A stretch of DNA of 5,667 nt, from contig CAMHPM010000126.1 of NCBI GenBank assembly GCA_946187025.1, positions 1-5,667 of the forward strand, written 5' to 3'. How positions within the stretch are numbered: position 1 is the stretch's first letter; each line of letters starts with the position of its first letter. Both the position numbers and the translations under genes were made by a program. Under the pieces are notes generated by a model that ran no database searches, was not told the DNA's origin, and worked only from the letters and a program-made list of their open reading frames with translations. Below, one piece after another: positions 1 through 5,591 of the stretch. The DNA comes from an uncultured Prevotellaceae bacterium. GTDB taxonomy: Bacteria > Bacteroidota > Bacteroidia > Bacteroidales > Bacteroidaceae.

Positions 1-644
1 TCTATCCGCTCATCAAGGAAAGCGAGAAGAGCGACATGAAGAATCTGGAGGAAGGCTATGTGCAGGTATGCCGTCAGTTCCCCGGCTACAAGGTGGGCAA
101 GGTGCACGGACAGATGAAACCAGCCGACAAAGACGCCGAGATGCAGCGGTTTGCCGCAGGCGAGACACAGATACTCGTGGCAACCACGGTGATAGAAGTG
201 GGTGTGAATGTGCCCAATGCCAGTGTGATGGTCATCGAGAATGCCGAGCGCTTCGGCCTGAGTCAGCTGCACCAGCTGCGCGGACGCGTCGGTCGTGGAG
301 CCGACCAGTCGTATTGCATCCTGGTGACCAACTACGAAATAGGCAACGACACACGTCGCCGGCTGCAAATCATGGTCGATTCGACCGACGGATTCGAGAT
401 AGCAGAGCAAGACCTCAAGCTGCGCGGCCCAGGCGACCTCGAGGGTACACAGCAAAGCGGCATGGCCTTCGACCTCAAGATTGCCAACATAGCAACCGAC
501 GGACAGATACTGACACTTGCACGCGATGCCGCTCAGTTCATCATCGACCACGACCCCGACGAGGCCGACCCGCAGAACGCCATCCTATGGCGCCGCCTCA
601 AGGAACTGCGAAAAACCAACATATACTGGGGAGCAATCAGCTGA
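1..644 (+). CDS. recG: ATP-dependent DNA helicase RecG, C-terminal part (5' end outside window)
   Basis: RecG is a cytoplasmic superfamily 2 helicase that remodels stalled replication forks and branch-migrates Holliday junctions. The reading frame is open from base 3 (YPLIKESEKSD) and runs to a TGA stop, giving 213 visible residues, roughly the last 30% of a protein usually near 700 residues; the real start is upstream of the window. Visible landmarks are the helicase C-terminal lobe with GKVHGQM, motif V (VATTVIEVGVNVPNAS) and motif VI (QLHQLRGRVGRG, with its arginine fingers), then the RecG-typical stretch DLKLRGPGDLEGTQQSG that follows the helicase core and leads into the C-terminal region with the TRG-type translocation segment. 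The end NIYWGAIS looks like a natural C-terminus, so the gene is cut only by the window edge. The N-terminal wedge domain and motifs I-III cannot be seen. Longer overlapping frames here are shadows. Confidence 0.95.
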   Translation, partial: YPLIKESEKSDMKNLEEGYVQVCRQFPGYKVGKVHGQMKPADKDAEMQRFAAGETQILVATTVIEVGVNVPNASVMVIENAERFGLSQLHQLRGRVGRGADQSYCILVTNYEIGNDTRRRLQIMVDSTDGFEIAEQDLKLRGPGDLEGTQQSGMAFDLKIANIATDGQILTLARDAAQFIIDHDPDEADPQNAILWRRLKELRKTNIYWGAIS

Positions 645-657
645 GGCCCCCTCCTTA

Positions 658-672
658 CTCCCCCAAAGGGAG
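658..672 (+). other. Short GC hairpin after recG, possible weak terminator
   Basis: Just after the recG stop, CTCCC (658-662) can pair with GGGAG (668-672) around a 5-nt loop, and a second block CCTC (650-653) can pair with GAGG (674-677) outside an asymmetric internal loop. No run of T follows, so it is not a standard intrinsic terminator. It may be a transcript-end structure or a piece of intergenic filler. The pairing is seen directly; any role is inference. Confidence 0.25.
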
Positions 673-761
673 AGAGGCACGCAAGGATACGCAACAGGTA
701 CACAACCGAAACACAACAACTACACGGGTGAAATACAAGCAATGCTTCCTTAGCGTTTGTG

Positions 762-782
762 CCGCGAGATTTGGTCTCGCGG
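762..782. repeat. Perfect 8-bp inverted repeat (CCGCGAGA / TCTCGCGG) between recG and the DJ-1 gene
   Basis: CCGCGAGA at 762-769 and TCTCGCGG at 775-782 are exact reverse complements separated by 5 bases (TTTGG). The stem is six G/C pairs and two A/T pairs, in an otherwise low-complexity gap. It lies 53 bp upstream of the DJ-1 start and is followed by AT-rich sequence but no T-run, so terminator function is doubtful. It could be an mRNA hairpin in the leader of the next gene, a protein-binding palindrome, or one copy of a dispersed palindromic repeat. Confidence 0.6.
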
Positions 783-798
783 GTTCCCAATCACCCGC

Positions 799-835
799 TA
801 TTCATTATTAATTATTAATTATTCATTATATTATT
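799..835. repeat. AT-rich 7-bp-period simple repeat directly before the DJ-1 start
   Basis: The 37 bases before the DJ-1 ATG are almost all A and T. Within them ATTATTA occurs twice in tandem (804-817), with the 7-base period continuing to 820, and the 9-mer ATTCATTAT occurs at 800-808 and again at 821-829. No Shine-Dalgarno motif is present. Such an AT-rich, probably unstructured leader could help translation start in Bacteroidetes, where Shine-Dalgarno use is weak; this role is inferred. Confidence 0.6.
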
Positions 836-1387
836 ATGAAGACCGTATTACTTTTCCTCGCTACAGGGTTTCAAGAGACCGAAGCCTTGGCACAAGTGAC
901 AATATGCAAGCGTACCGCAATCGACATAAAGACCGTATCGGTCACGGGCGAGCAGACGGTTGAAAGTTCGAACGGAGTAGTGGTGAAAGCCGACCTCGTG
1001 ATGGGCCGTGACACACTGCCCGATGCCGACATGCTCGTACTGCCTGGCGGTATGCCTGGAAGCGAAAACCTATACAACTGCACTCCGCTGCGCAACCTCA
1101 TCGCCAGCCATGTCAAGGCTGGCCGTCCCGTAGCTGCCATCTGTGCCGCACCCCTTGTGCTGGGGCGCATGGGTCTGCTCGAAGGTCGCAAGGCTACATG
1201 CTATCCGGGATTTGAGCCTGAACTCACCGGCGCCACTCCTACAGGTGCCACCGTCGAGGTTGACGGACAGTTCATTACAGGTCACGGACCAGGTGCCGCC
1301 ATCGATTTCGGACTTGCCATCGTGGCATACCTCATGGGCGAGGCTGAAGCCAAAAAGGTGGCTGCCAGCATGGTATGGCCATATTAA
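836..1387 (+). CDS. DJ-1/PfpI family protein (YajL-like, cysteine nucleophile)
   Basis: A 183-residue single-domain protein of the DJ-1/ThiJ/PfpI superfamily, a usual length for the YajL/DJ-1 branch, with no signal peptide, so cytoplasmic. Landmarks in order: the first beta strand MKTVLLFLATGFQETEA, in which Glu16 aligns with DJ-1 Glu18; VLPGGMPGSENL near 68-79; the nucleophile elbow VAAICAAP with Cys103 in the place of DJ-1 Cys106; TCYPGFE near 121-127, where the DJ-1 His126 position appears to be Tyr, as is common in bacterial members; and GHGPGAAIDFGLAIV near 149-163. Family members have been linked to chaperone, deglycase and oxidative-stress roles, some disputed, so no reaction is assigned. 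The ATG at 836 is the start that places the first strand correctly. The gene lies 191 bp after recG and 115 bp before ispD, in the same direction. Confidence 0.9.
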   Translation: MKTVLLFLATGFQETEALAQVTICKRTAIDIKTVSVTGEQTVESSNGVVVKADLVMGRDTLPDADMLVLPGGMPGSENLYNCTPLRNLIASHVKAGRPVAAICAAPLVLGRMGLLEGRKATCYPGFEPELTGATPTGATVEVDGQFITGHGPGAAIDFGLAIVAYLMGEAEAKKVAASMVWPY

Positions 1388-1389
1388 GG

Positions 1390-1450
1390 ATTGGCAATTG
1401 GCAACAGGCAATTAAGAATTGTAATCGACAGCTGGGGATTAACAATTGCC
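1390..1450. repeat. TTGGCAA tandem and inverted GGCAATTG/CAATTGCC repeat between the DJ-1 gene and ispD
   Basis: Directly after the DJ-1 stop, TTGGCAA occurs twice in tandem (1391-1404), followed by a third related GGCAATT at 1407-1413. GGCAATTG at 1393-1400 is the exact reverse complement of CAATTGCC at 1443-1450, and CAATT/AATTG pairs also occur at 1409-1421. The gap holds no gene and no clear promoter. It resembles low-complexity intergenic filler; a weak hairpin at the RNA level is possible. Confidence 0.5.
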
Positions 1451-1502
1451 GGTTGACTATTGACGAGTTTTCGGAAAGGAATAAGAACGTAAATTGTAGA
1501 AG

Positions 1503-2141
1503 ATGCGTAATGCAGTAATCATAGTTGCAGGGGGGAAGGGACTGCGCATGGGTGGCGACATCCCCAAGCAGTTTCTTGTGGTCGATGGAATGCCGATACT
1601 GATGCACACCATCAGCAGGTTTGCAGAGTGGGACGGCACGATGGAGATAGTCGTGGTGCTGCCCGAAAGTCAGCAGCAGTACTGGCGTGAGTTGTGCCGG
1701 GAGTATGGGTTCGACATCCGTCACACCATTGCCACAGGCGGCAAGGAACGCTTCCATTCGGTGAAGAACGGGCTGGCTGAATGTGGGTTGGTGGCAGTAC
1801 ACGATGGTGTGCGACCATACGTCAGCCACGAAACCATTGCACGATGTTTCGATGCAGCAGGCCGATACGGAGCAGCTGTGCCGGTCACACCTGTGGTCGA
1901 GACCATAAGACATATCGAGCCCGACGGGCGAAGCATCACCGTGCCGCGTGCCGACTATCGCCTGGTACAGACACCTCAGGTGTTTCGCACAGACCTGCTG
2001 CGGCGGGCATACGAGCAGGAATTCACCACGGCCTTCACCGACGATGCGTCAGTGGTTGAGGCCATGGGCATCGAGGTGACACTGGTGGAAGGCAATCGCG
2101 AGAATATAAAGATAACCACGCCGGCCGACCTGCGCAAATAG
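1503..2141 (+). CDS. ispD: 2-C-methyl-D-erythritol 4-phosphate cytidylyltransferase
   Basis: IspD transfers CMP from CTP to 2-C-methyl-D-erythritol 4-phosphate, giving CDP-ME in the MEP route to isoprenoid precursors; it is a cytoplasmic, normally dimeric enzyme. The 212-residue protein shows the nucleotidyltransferase signature AGGKGLRMGGDIPKQF at residues 9-24 (Arg15 and Lys22 match the E. coli CTP-site Arg20/Lys27), GGKERFHSVKNGL (79-91), VAVHDGVRPYV (97-107), VPRADYRLVQTPQVF (147-161, with Arg149 in the place of E. coli Arg157), TDDASVVEAMG (179-189) and NRENIKITTPADL (198-210, with Lys203 in the place of E. coli Lys213). All key residues are present, so the enzyme is probably active. The end DLRK is several residues shorter than I would expect, stopping just after the last motif. 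The ATG at 1503 fits the N-terminus of the family. The next gene starts 68 bp downstream. Confidence 0.96.
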   Translation: MRNAVIIVAGGKGLRMGGDIPKQFLVVDGMPILMHTISRFAEWDGTMEIVVVLPESQQQYWRELCREYGFDIRHTIATGGKERFHSVKNGLAECGLVAVHDGVRPYVSHETIARCFDAAGRYGAAVPVTPVVETIRHIEPDGRSITVPRADYRLVQTPQVFRTDLLRRAYEQEFTTAFTDDASVVEAMGIEVTLVEGNRENIKITTPADLRK

Positions 2142-2172
2142 ATGATAGTGACCTGCGCTAATATACGATAGA
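2127..2172. repeat. Imperfect 23-bp tandem duplication over the ispD stop codon
   Basis: The 23 bases at 2127-2149, which include the last ispD codons and the TAG stop, are followed directly by a second copy at 2150-2172. They agree at 19 of 23 positions, and the first nine (GACCTGCGC) are identical. The second copy lies after the stop and out of the ispD frame, so it does not code. It could be an old slippage or microduplication event; the short ispD C-terminus sits exactly at this point. Confidence 0.6.
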
Positions 2173-2209
2173 TAACAACAATTCAATAAACCTAATAAAA
2201 TATGTTTTT

Positions 2210-4651
2210 ATGAAAATTTTCAGACTTACATTCATGCTCATGGCTCTGATAAGCCTCTCGCTTCAGGCTCAGACCACAGAGACGACCCAAGGCGGTGTCC
2301 GCATAAAGCCCGCCGGCGGCGACGACCAAGTAGAGCTGATGTTCTACACCCCCAACATCGTGAGAGTGATGAAGTATCCGAAACAGCAGGCCAGTGCTCC
2401 GGCTCGTGCCAGTTTCGTAGTCACTGCCAAACCTGCAGTGCAGGGCAAAAGCCTCAGCGTGAAGCAGGCAGGTGGTGCCGTGCAGGTATCGACCAAAGCA
2501 CTCACTGTGTCGGTCGATGCCAACACTGGTAACATCACCTTCAGTGCTGTAAAAGGCAAACAGCTCATGGCCGAAGGCAATCACAAGCTCGAGGCAATCA
2601 GCAGCGGGCTCGACCGTGGATGCTTCAAGGTGACTCAGACATTTGCCTTCGATGCCGACGAACACATCTATGGTGTGGGCCTTATCGAGAATGGCAAGAT
2701 GAATCAGCGTGGCGAAAACCGCCGCATGATGCAAAGCAACCTCGAAGACTTCCAGAACATATTCCACAGTCAGAAGGGCTATGCTGTGTTCTGGGACAAC
2801 TACTCGCCAACCCAGCTTACCGACCGTCCGAACGATGGCGGAATGACGCTTACCAGCGAGGTGGGCGAACTGCTCGACTACTACTTCATCTATGGCGAGA
2901 CAGCCGACGGAGTTGTGGCCCTCATACGCGAACTCACAGGCGACGTGCCTATGATTCCGCTCTATGCCTACGGCTACTGGCAGAGCCGCGAACGCTACAA
3001 GAGCAGCCGCGAACTGACTGAGGTGGTCGATAAATACCGTCAGCTCGGTGTGCCGCTCGACGGTATCATCCTCGACTGGCAGTACTGGGACACCAACTAC
3101 CTGTGGAATGCCATGGAGTTCCTCAATCCCGAGTTCTCTAATCCGAAGGCTATGATAGACCACGTACACCGTCAGAATGCTCACATGAGCATCAGCATCT
3201 GGCAGTCGTTTGGTCCGCATACCAAGGGATACCGTCAGTTGGAGCCAAAGGGATTGCTCTACAACTACGAGACATGGCCGCAGAGCGGACTGAGCGCATG
3301 GCCGCCAAACATGGACTACCCAAGCGGTGTGCGTGTGTATAAGCCATACGTGACCGACGCACGCGACATCTACTGGGACAACCTGCAACGCCTCTTCAAC
3401 CTCGGCATCGACACCTGGTGGATGGATTCGACCGACCCCGACCACCACAGCTTCAAGGAGGCCGACCTGGACGAACCGACACCACTCGACGTGGCATCGT
3501 CGGGCATCAACGCCACATCGACCTACCGCCGTGTCCGCAACGCATTCCCATTGCTTTGTACACAGGGCGTATATGAGCATCAGCGCAAGGCATCGAGCGA
3601 TAAGCGCGTGTTCATACTCACACGTTCGGGCTTTGCCGGACAGCAACGCTATGCATCCAACGTGTGGACGGGCGACGTGCAATCCACATGGCAAAACCTG
3701 CGCAACCAGATACCGATGGGACTTAACTTCTCGCTCACCGGCAACCCTATGTTCAACAGCGACATAGGCGGCTTCTTCTCGTCGGCCTACAACAACGGAG
3801 ATGCATCGACCGGAGCACGCAACCCACTGTTCCAGGAGCTGTATGTGCGCTGGTTGCAGTTCGGCGCATTCTGTCCGATGATGCGTAGCCACGGCACCGA
3901 GACCTATCGCGAAATCTACTACTTCGGCAAAGCCGGCGAGCCTGTATATGATGCAATTGCCAGCACCATACGCCTGCGCTACCGCATGTTGCCTTATATC
4001 TATTCCACAGCGTGGGATGTGACCAAGAACCGCGGCACATTCATGCGTGCGCTGATGATGGATTTCTCGGCCGATGCCAAGTGCCTCGACATAAACAATG
4101 AGTACATGTTCGGCCGCAACCTGCTGGTGGCACCTATAGTAAATGCTCAATACACCAGCGAGCAACGCGGACGCAGTGCCACTGCCAATTTCGCAGAGAA
4201 GAAACAGACAACCAAATACCTGCCTGCAGGCACCCGCTGGTATGATTTCGCAACAGGTAAAGCCTACGATGGCGGAACCAATGTCACCATCGAGACAGGG
4301 CTGGCCGATGTGCCGCTCTTCGTACGTGCAGGTTCCATCATGCCGATTGGCCCTGATGTGCAATATGCCAAGCAGCGTGCGTGGGACGACCTCGAACTGC
4401 GTGTATATCCAGGTGCCGACGGCGACTTCACACTCTACGAAGACGAAGGCGACAACTACAACTACGAGCAGGGCAGCTACACCACCATACCGATGCACTG
4501 GGACGACCGCAGCCGCACCCTCACCATTGGTGCATGTAGCGGCCGGTTCGACGGGATGCTCACCCAACGAGTATTCCGTGTAGCCCTTCCGGGACAGACT
4601 GCAGCGAAGACTGTGTCGTACAACGGACGTGCGGTGAAAGTGAAACTCTGA
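2210..4651 (+). CDS. Secreted glycoside hydrolase family 31 enzyme (alpha-xylosidase/alpha-glucosidase type)
   Basis: A retaining alpha-glycosidase of 813 residues. An N-terminal signal peptide (MKIFRLTFMLMALISLSLQA, cut likely before Gln21) sends it to the periplasm; there is no lipobox. Next come an N-terminal beta-sandwich (about 25-245) containing YGVGLIENGKMNQRGENRRM, the catalytic barrel (about 250-600) opening with YAYGYWQSRERYKSSREL, ILDWQYWDTNYLWNAM (287-302), the nucleophile motif WWMDSTDPD with Asp406, the acid/base motif WTGDVQSTW with Asp489, and GNPMFNSDIGGFF (511-523), then C-terminal beta domains, the last resembling DUF5110 (LRVYPGADGDFTLYEDEGD, 730-748). The DWQYW motif recalls xyloglucan alpha-xylosidases, but I see no PA14 insert as in the Bacteroides ovatus enzyme, so alpha-glucosidase or transglucosidase activity stays open. 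No SusC/SusD genes are nearby. With only 68 bp and no terminator before it, it may be read through from ispD; a terminator follows it. Confidence 0.93.
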   Translation: MKIFRLTFMLMALISLSLQAQTTETTQGGVRIKPAGGDDQVELMFYTPNIVRVMKYPKQQASAPARASFVVTAKPAVQGKSLSVKQAGGAVQVSTKALTVSVDANTGNITFSAVKGKQLMAEGNHKLEAISSGLDRGCFKVTQTFAFDADEHIYGVGLIENGKMNQRGENRRMMQSNLEDFQNIFHSQKGYAVFWDNYSPTQLTDRPNDGGMTLTSEVGELLDYYFIYGETADGVVALIRELTGDVPMIPLYAYGYWQSRERYKSSRELTEVVDKYRQLGVPLDGIILDWQYWDTNYLWNAMEFLNPEFSNPKAMIDHVHRQNAHMSISIWQSFGPHTKGYRQLEPKGLLYNYETWPQSGLSAWPPNMDYPSGVRVYKPYVTDARDIYWDNLQRLFNLGIDTWWMDSTDPDHHSFKEADLDEPTPLDVASSGINATSTYRRVRNAFPLLCTQGVYEHQRKASSDKRVFILTRSGFAGQQRYASNVWTGDVQSTWQNLRNQIPMGLNFSLTGNPMFNSDIGGFFSSAYNNGDASTGARNPLFQELYVRWLQFGAFCPMMRSHGTETYREIYYFGKAGEPVYDAIASTIRLRYRMLPYIYSTAWDVTKNRGTFMRALMMDFSADAKCLDINNEYMFGRNLLVAPIVNAQYTSEQRGRSATANFAEKKQTTKYLPAGTRWYDFATGKAYDGGTNVTIETGLADVPLFVRAGSIMPIGPDVQYAKQRAWDDLELRVYPGADGDFTLYEDEGDNYNYEQGSYTTIPMHWDDRSRTLTIGACSGRFDGMLTQRVFRVALPGQTAAKTVSYNGRAVKVKL

Positions 4652-4691
4652 CAGGATACATACTATCGGCATTTCCTGCATTTTCAGGATA

Positions 4692-4738
4692 GCGGGCACA
4701 CACCACTGGCAAGGTGGTTGTGTGCCCGCCATTTTTTT
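4692..4738 (+). terminator. Strong intrinsic terminator after the GH31 gene
   Basis: Arm 4692-4706 (GCGGGCACACACCAC) pairs with 4714-4729 (GTGGTTGTGTGCCCGC) over 15 base pairs, with one bulged T and a 7-nt loop, followed by A and then seven T (4732-4738). It lies 40 bp after the GH31 stop codon and is a textbook Rho-independent terminator for that transcript. Directly upstream, TCCTG (4674-4678) and CAGGA (4685-4689) can form a smaller hairpin. Confidence 0.93.
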
Positions 4739-4837
4739 AGTGCGCACTCTCGGCTCTGCGACTGCGCACTCTCGGGCCTGTGACTGCGCACTCTCGGGCT
4801 CGCGACTGCGCACTCTCGGGCTCGCGACTGCGCACTC
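4739..4837. repeat. 22-bp tandem repeat, four full units plus a 12-bp partial, each with a TGCGCA palindrome
   Basis: The repeat begins on the base after the terminator T-run. TGCGCA starts at 4741, 4763, 4785, 4807 and 4829, exactly 22 bp apart each time. The 13-bp core TGCGCACTCTCGG is identical in units 1-4, and the fifth copy stops after TGCGCACTC. Units 3 and 4 (4782-4803 and 4804-4825) are identical; units 1 and 2 differ only in the 9-base part between cores (CTCTGCGAC and GCCTGTGAC, against GCTCGCGAC). Unit 1 holds a 10-bp perfect palindrome, AGTGCGCACT (4739-4748). No gene is visible here on either strand. It could be an array of protein-binding sites or a variable-number tandem repeat. 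Confidence 0.9.
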
Positions 4838-4918
4838 ATAATTATGCCCGTCACATGACATTGTCGGCATATACCCTCCGTCCGTCGGATTTATCCTATT
4901 CTTTTTATGTATTTTCCC
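4838..4918. other. Gene-free spacer between the tandem repeat and the lipoprotein promoter
   Basis: This completes the 325-bp stretch between the GH31 stop and the lipoprotein start, whose other parts are the terminator, the tandem repeat and the promoter. I find no convincing gene here on either strand. TCCG (4877-4880) can pair with CGGA (4886-4889), which is too weak to call a structure. It is a candidate place for upstream regulatory sites, but no known operator is recognised. Confidence 0.5.
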
Positions 4919-4949
4919 TCTGTCGTATGAATAAAAAAGCGTAACTTTG
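4919..4949 (+). promoter_or_regulatory. Bacteroidetes-type promoter for the lipoprotein gene
   Basis: TAACTTTG at 4942-4949 is an exact match to the Bacteroidetes -7 consensus TAnnTTTG recognised by the primary sigma factor (sigma-ABfr). TCTG at 4919-4922, 19 bp upstream, is a one-mismatch fit to the -33 box TTTG. Transcription would start a few bases after the -7 box, leaving a leader of about 20-25 nt before the ATG at 4977. The leader is A- and C-rich (ACCAAAAAACC) with no Shine-Dalgarno site, usual in this phylum. Confidence 0.7.
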
Positions 4950-4976
4950 CGGCACGAAACCAAAAAACCGACGCTT

Positions 4977-5588
4977 ATGAAACGCATAACTACACTACTA
5001 TTGGCGTTGCTGACCATGTCGTTTGTGGCCTGCGACGAAGACACAGAGACAGCAATCCGTCTCGAAGGTGAATGGACCGGCGACTTCGGAATGTATGCAA
5101 TTGCCCAGGAATACGACCGCTATGGGCGTGCCTACACCACAACCTACGATGCCGAGTACTCCAACATACGATTCTATTGGGATGGCGGCCGACGTGGCCA
5201 CGGCGAGCAAATCGACTTCTACCGCTATGGTCCATACCGCTGGCAGAGCTACTACTTCGTGTGGCAGGTGACCAACGGAGTGCTCTACATGAGCTACAAC
5301 TACGACCACCAGCTCGACTGCGCCATCTACGACTACTACATGGACTACAACTACTTCACCGGCCGCATACGCAATTCGGAAGGTGGATTCACTAACTTCA
5401 AGCTGTTCAAACTGGCCGACTTCAACGGCTGGAACCGCTACGACCGCTCCACCTACTACGGCTACGACATCTACTCCGACTACAACTACGGCTACTACGG
5501 ATATGCCAAGAGCCGCGATGGCAAGGCTGCCGCACAAACCGACACCGAAACCCCGGTGAAGATAGTAGAAAGAGGACGAAGGTGGTAG
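4977..5588 (+). CDS. Tyrosine-rich putative surface lipoprotein, Bacteroidales family of unknown function
   Basis: A 203-residue protein. The start is the ATG at 4977 (MKRITTLLL): the in-frame TTG at 4947 lies inside the -7 promoter box and would spoil the signal peptide. Residues 1-18 are a lipoprotein signal with lipobox FVAC and lipidated Cys19; the following DEDTE is an acidic stretch like the export signals that send Bacteroidetes lipoproteins to the cell surface. The mature part begins GEWTGDFGMY (31-40), then GHGEQIDFYRYGPYRWQSYYF (74-94), VTNGVLYMSYNYDH (98-111) and FTGRIRNSEGGF (127-138), which suggests a small antiparallel beta-sheet or lipocalin-like fold, followed by a Tyr/Gly-rich segment (160-176) and a basic tail ending RGRRW. 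About 30 of 203 residues are Tyr. It resembles small Bacteroidales lipoproteins with a GEWxGDxGMY start that I recall without a known function; none is assigned. Confidence 0.85.
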   Translation: MKRITTLLLALLTMSFVACDEDTETAIRLEGEWTGDFGMYAIAQEYDRYGRAYTTTYDAEYSNIRFYWDGGRRGHGEQIDFYRYGPYRWQSYYFVWQVTNGVLYMSYNYDHQLDCAIYDYYMDYNYFTGRIRNSEGGFTNFKLFKLADFNGWNRYDRSTYYGYDIYSDYNYGYYGYAKSRDGKAAAQTDTETPVKIVERGRRW

Positions 5589-5591
5589 AAA

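Noticed and set aside
68..811. A 247-codon + strand frame overlapping recG
   Set aside because: Its sequence is rich in Arg, Pro and Ala, has no domain and overlaps the clearly coding RecG frame. It is an out-of-frame shadow.
2202..2213. ATG at 2202 just upstream of the GH31 start
   Set aside because: It encodes only three codons before a TGA, so it cannot be the gene start; a regulatory role is not supported.
4739..4837. CRISPR array
   Set aside because: The 22-bp units are directly tandem with only 9 variable bases between cores, far shorter than CRISPR spacers, and no cas gene is present.
4937..4976. Inverted repeat AAGCGT (4937-4942) / ACGCTT (4971-4976) just before the lipoprotein start
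   Set aside because: The first arm overlaps the start of the -7 box and lies upstream of the expected transcription start, so the arms cannot pair in the mRNA. Six bases with a 28-base gap is also within chance.
4947..4976. TTG start giving a 10-residue longer lipoprotein
   Set aside because: The TTG lies inside the -7 promoter box, upstream of the expected transcription start, and the added MRHETKKPTL would disturb a normal lipoprotein signal.
2192..5044. A 950-codon open frame on the minus strand covering the whole GH31 gene and the gap after it
   Set aside because: It mirrors the GH31 codons on the other strand and runs through a strong terminator, the tandem repeat and the lipoprotein promoter. 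Its translation shows no recognisable domain, while the + strand frame has a signal peptide and complete GH31 motifs. Codon bias in the GH31 gene explains the lack of stops.
4998..5537. A 179-codon minus-strand frame rich in Val and Ala
   Set aside because: It is the reverse reading of the Tyr-rich lipoprotein codons (TAC read as GTA), which gives artificial Val runs; the + strand gene has a promoter and signal peptide.
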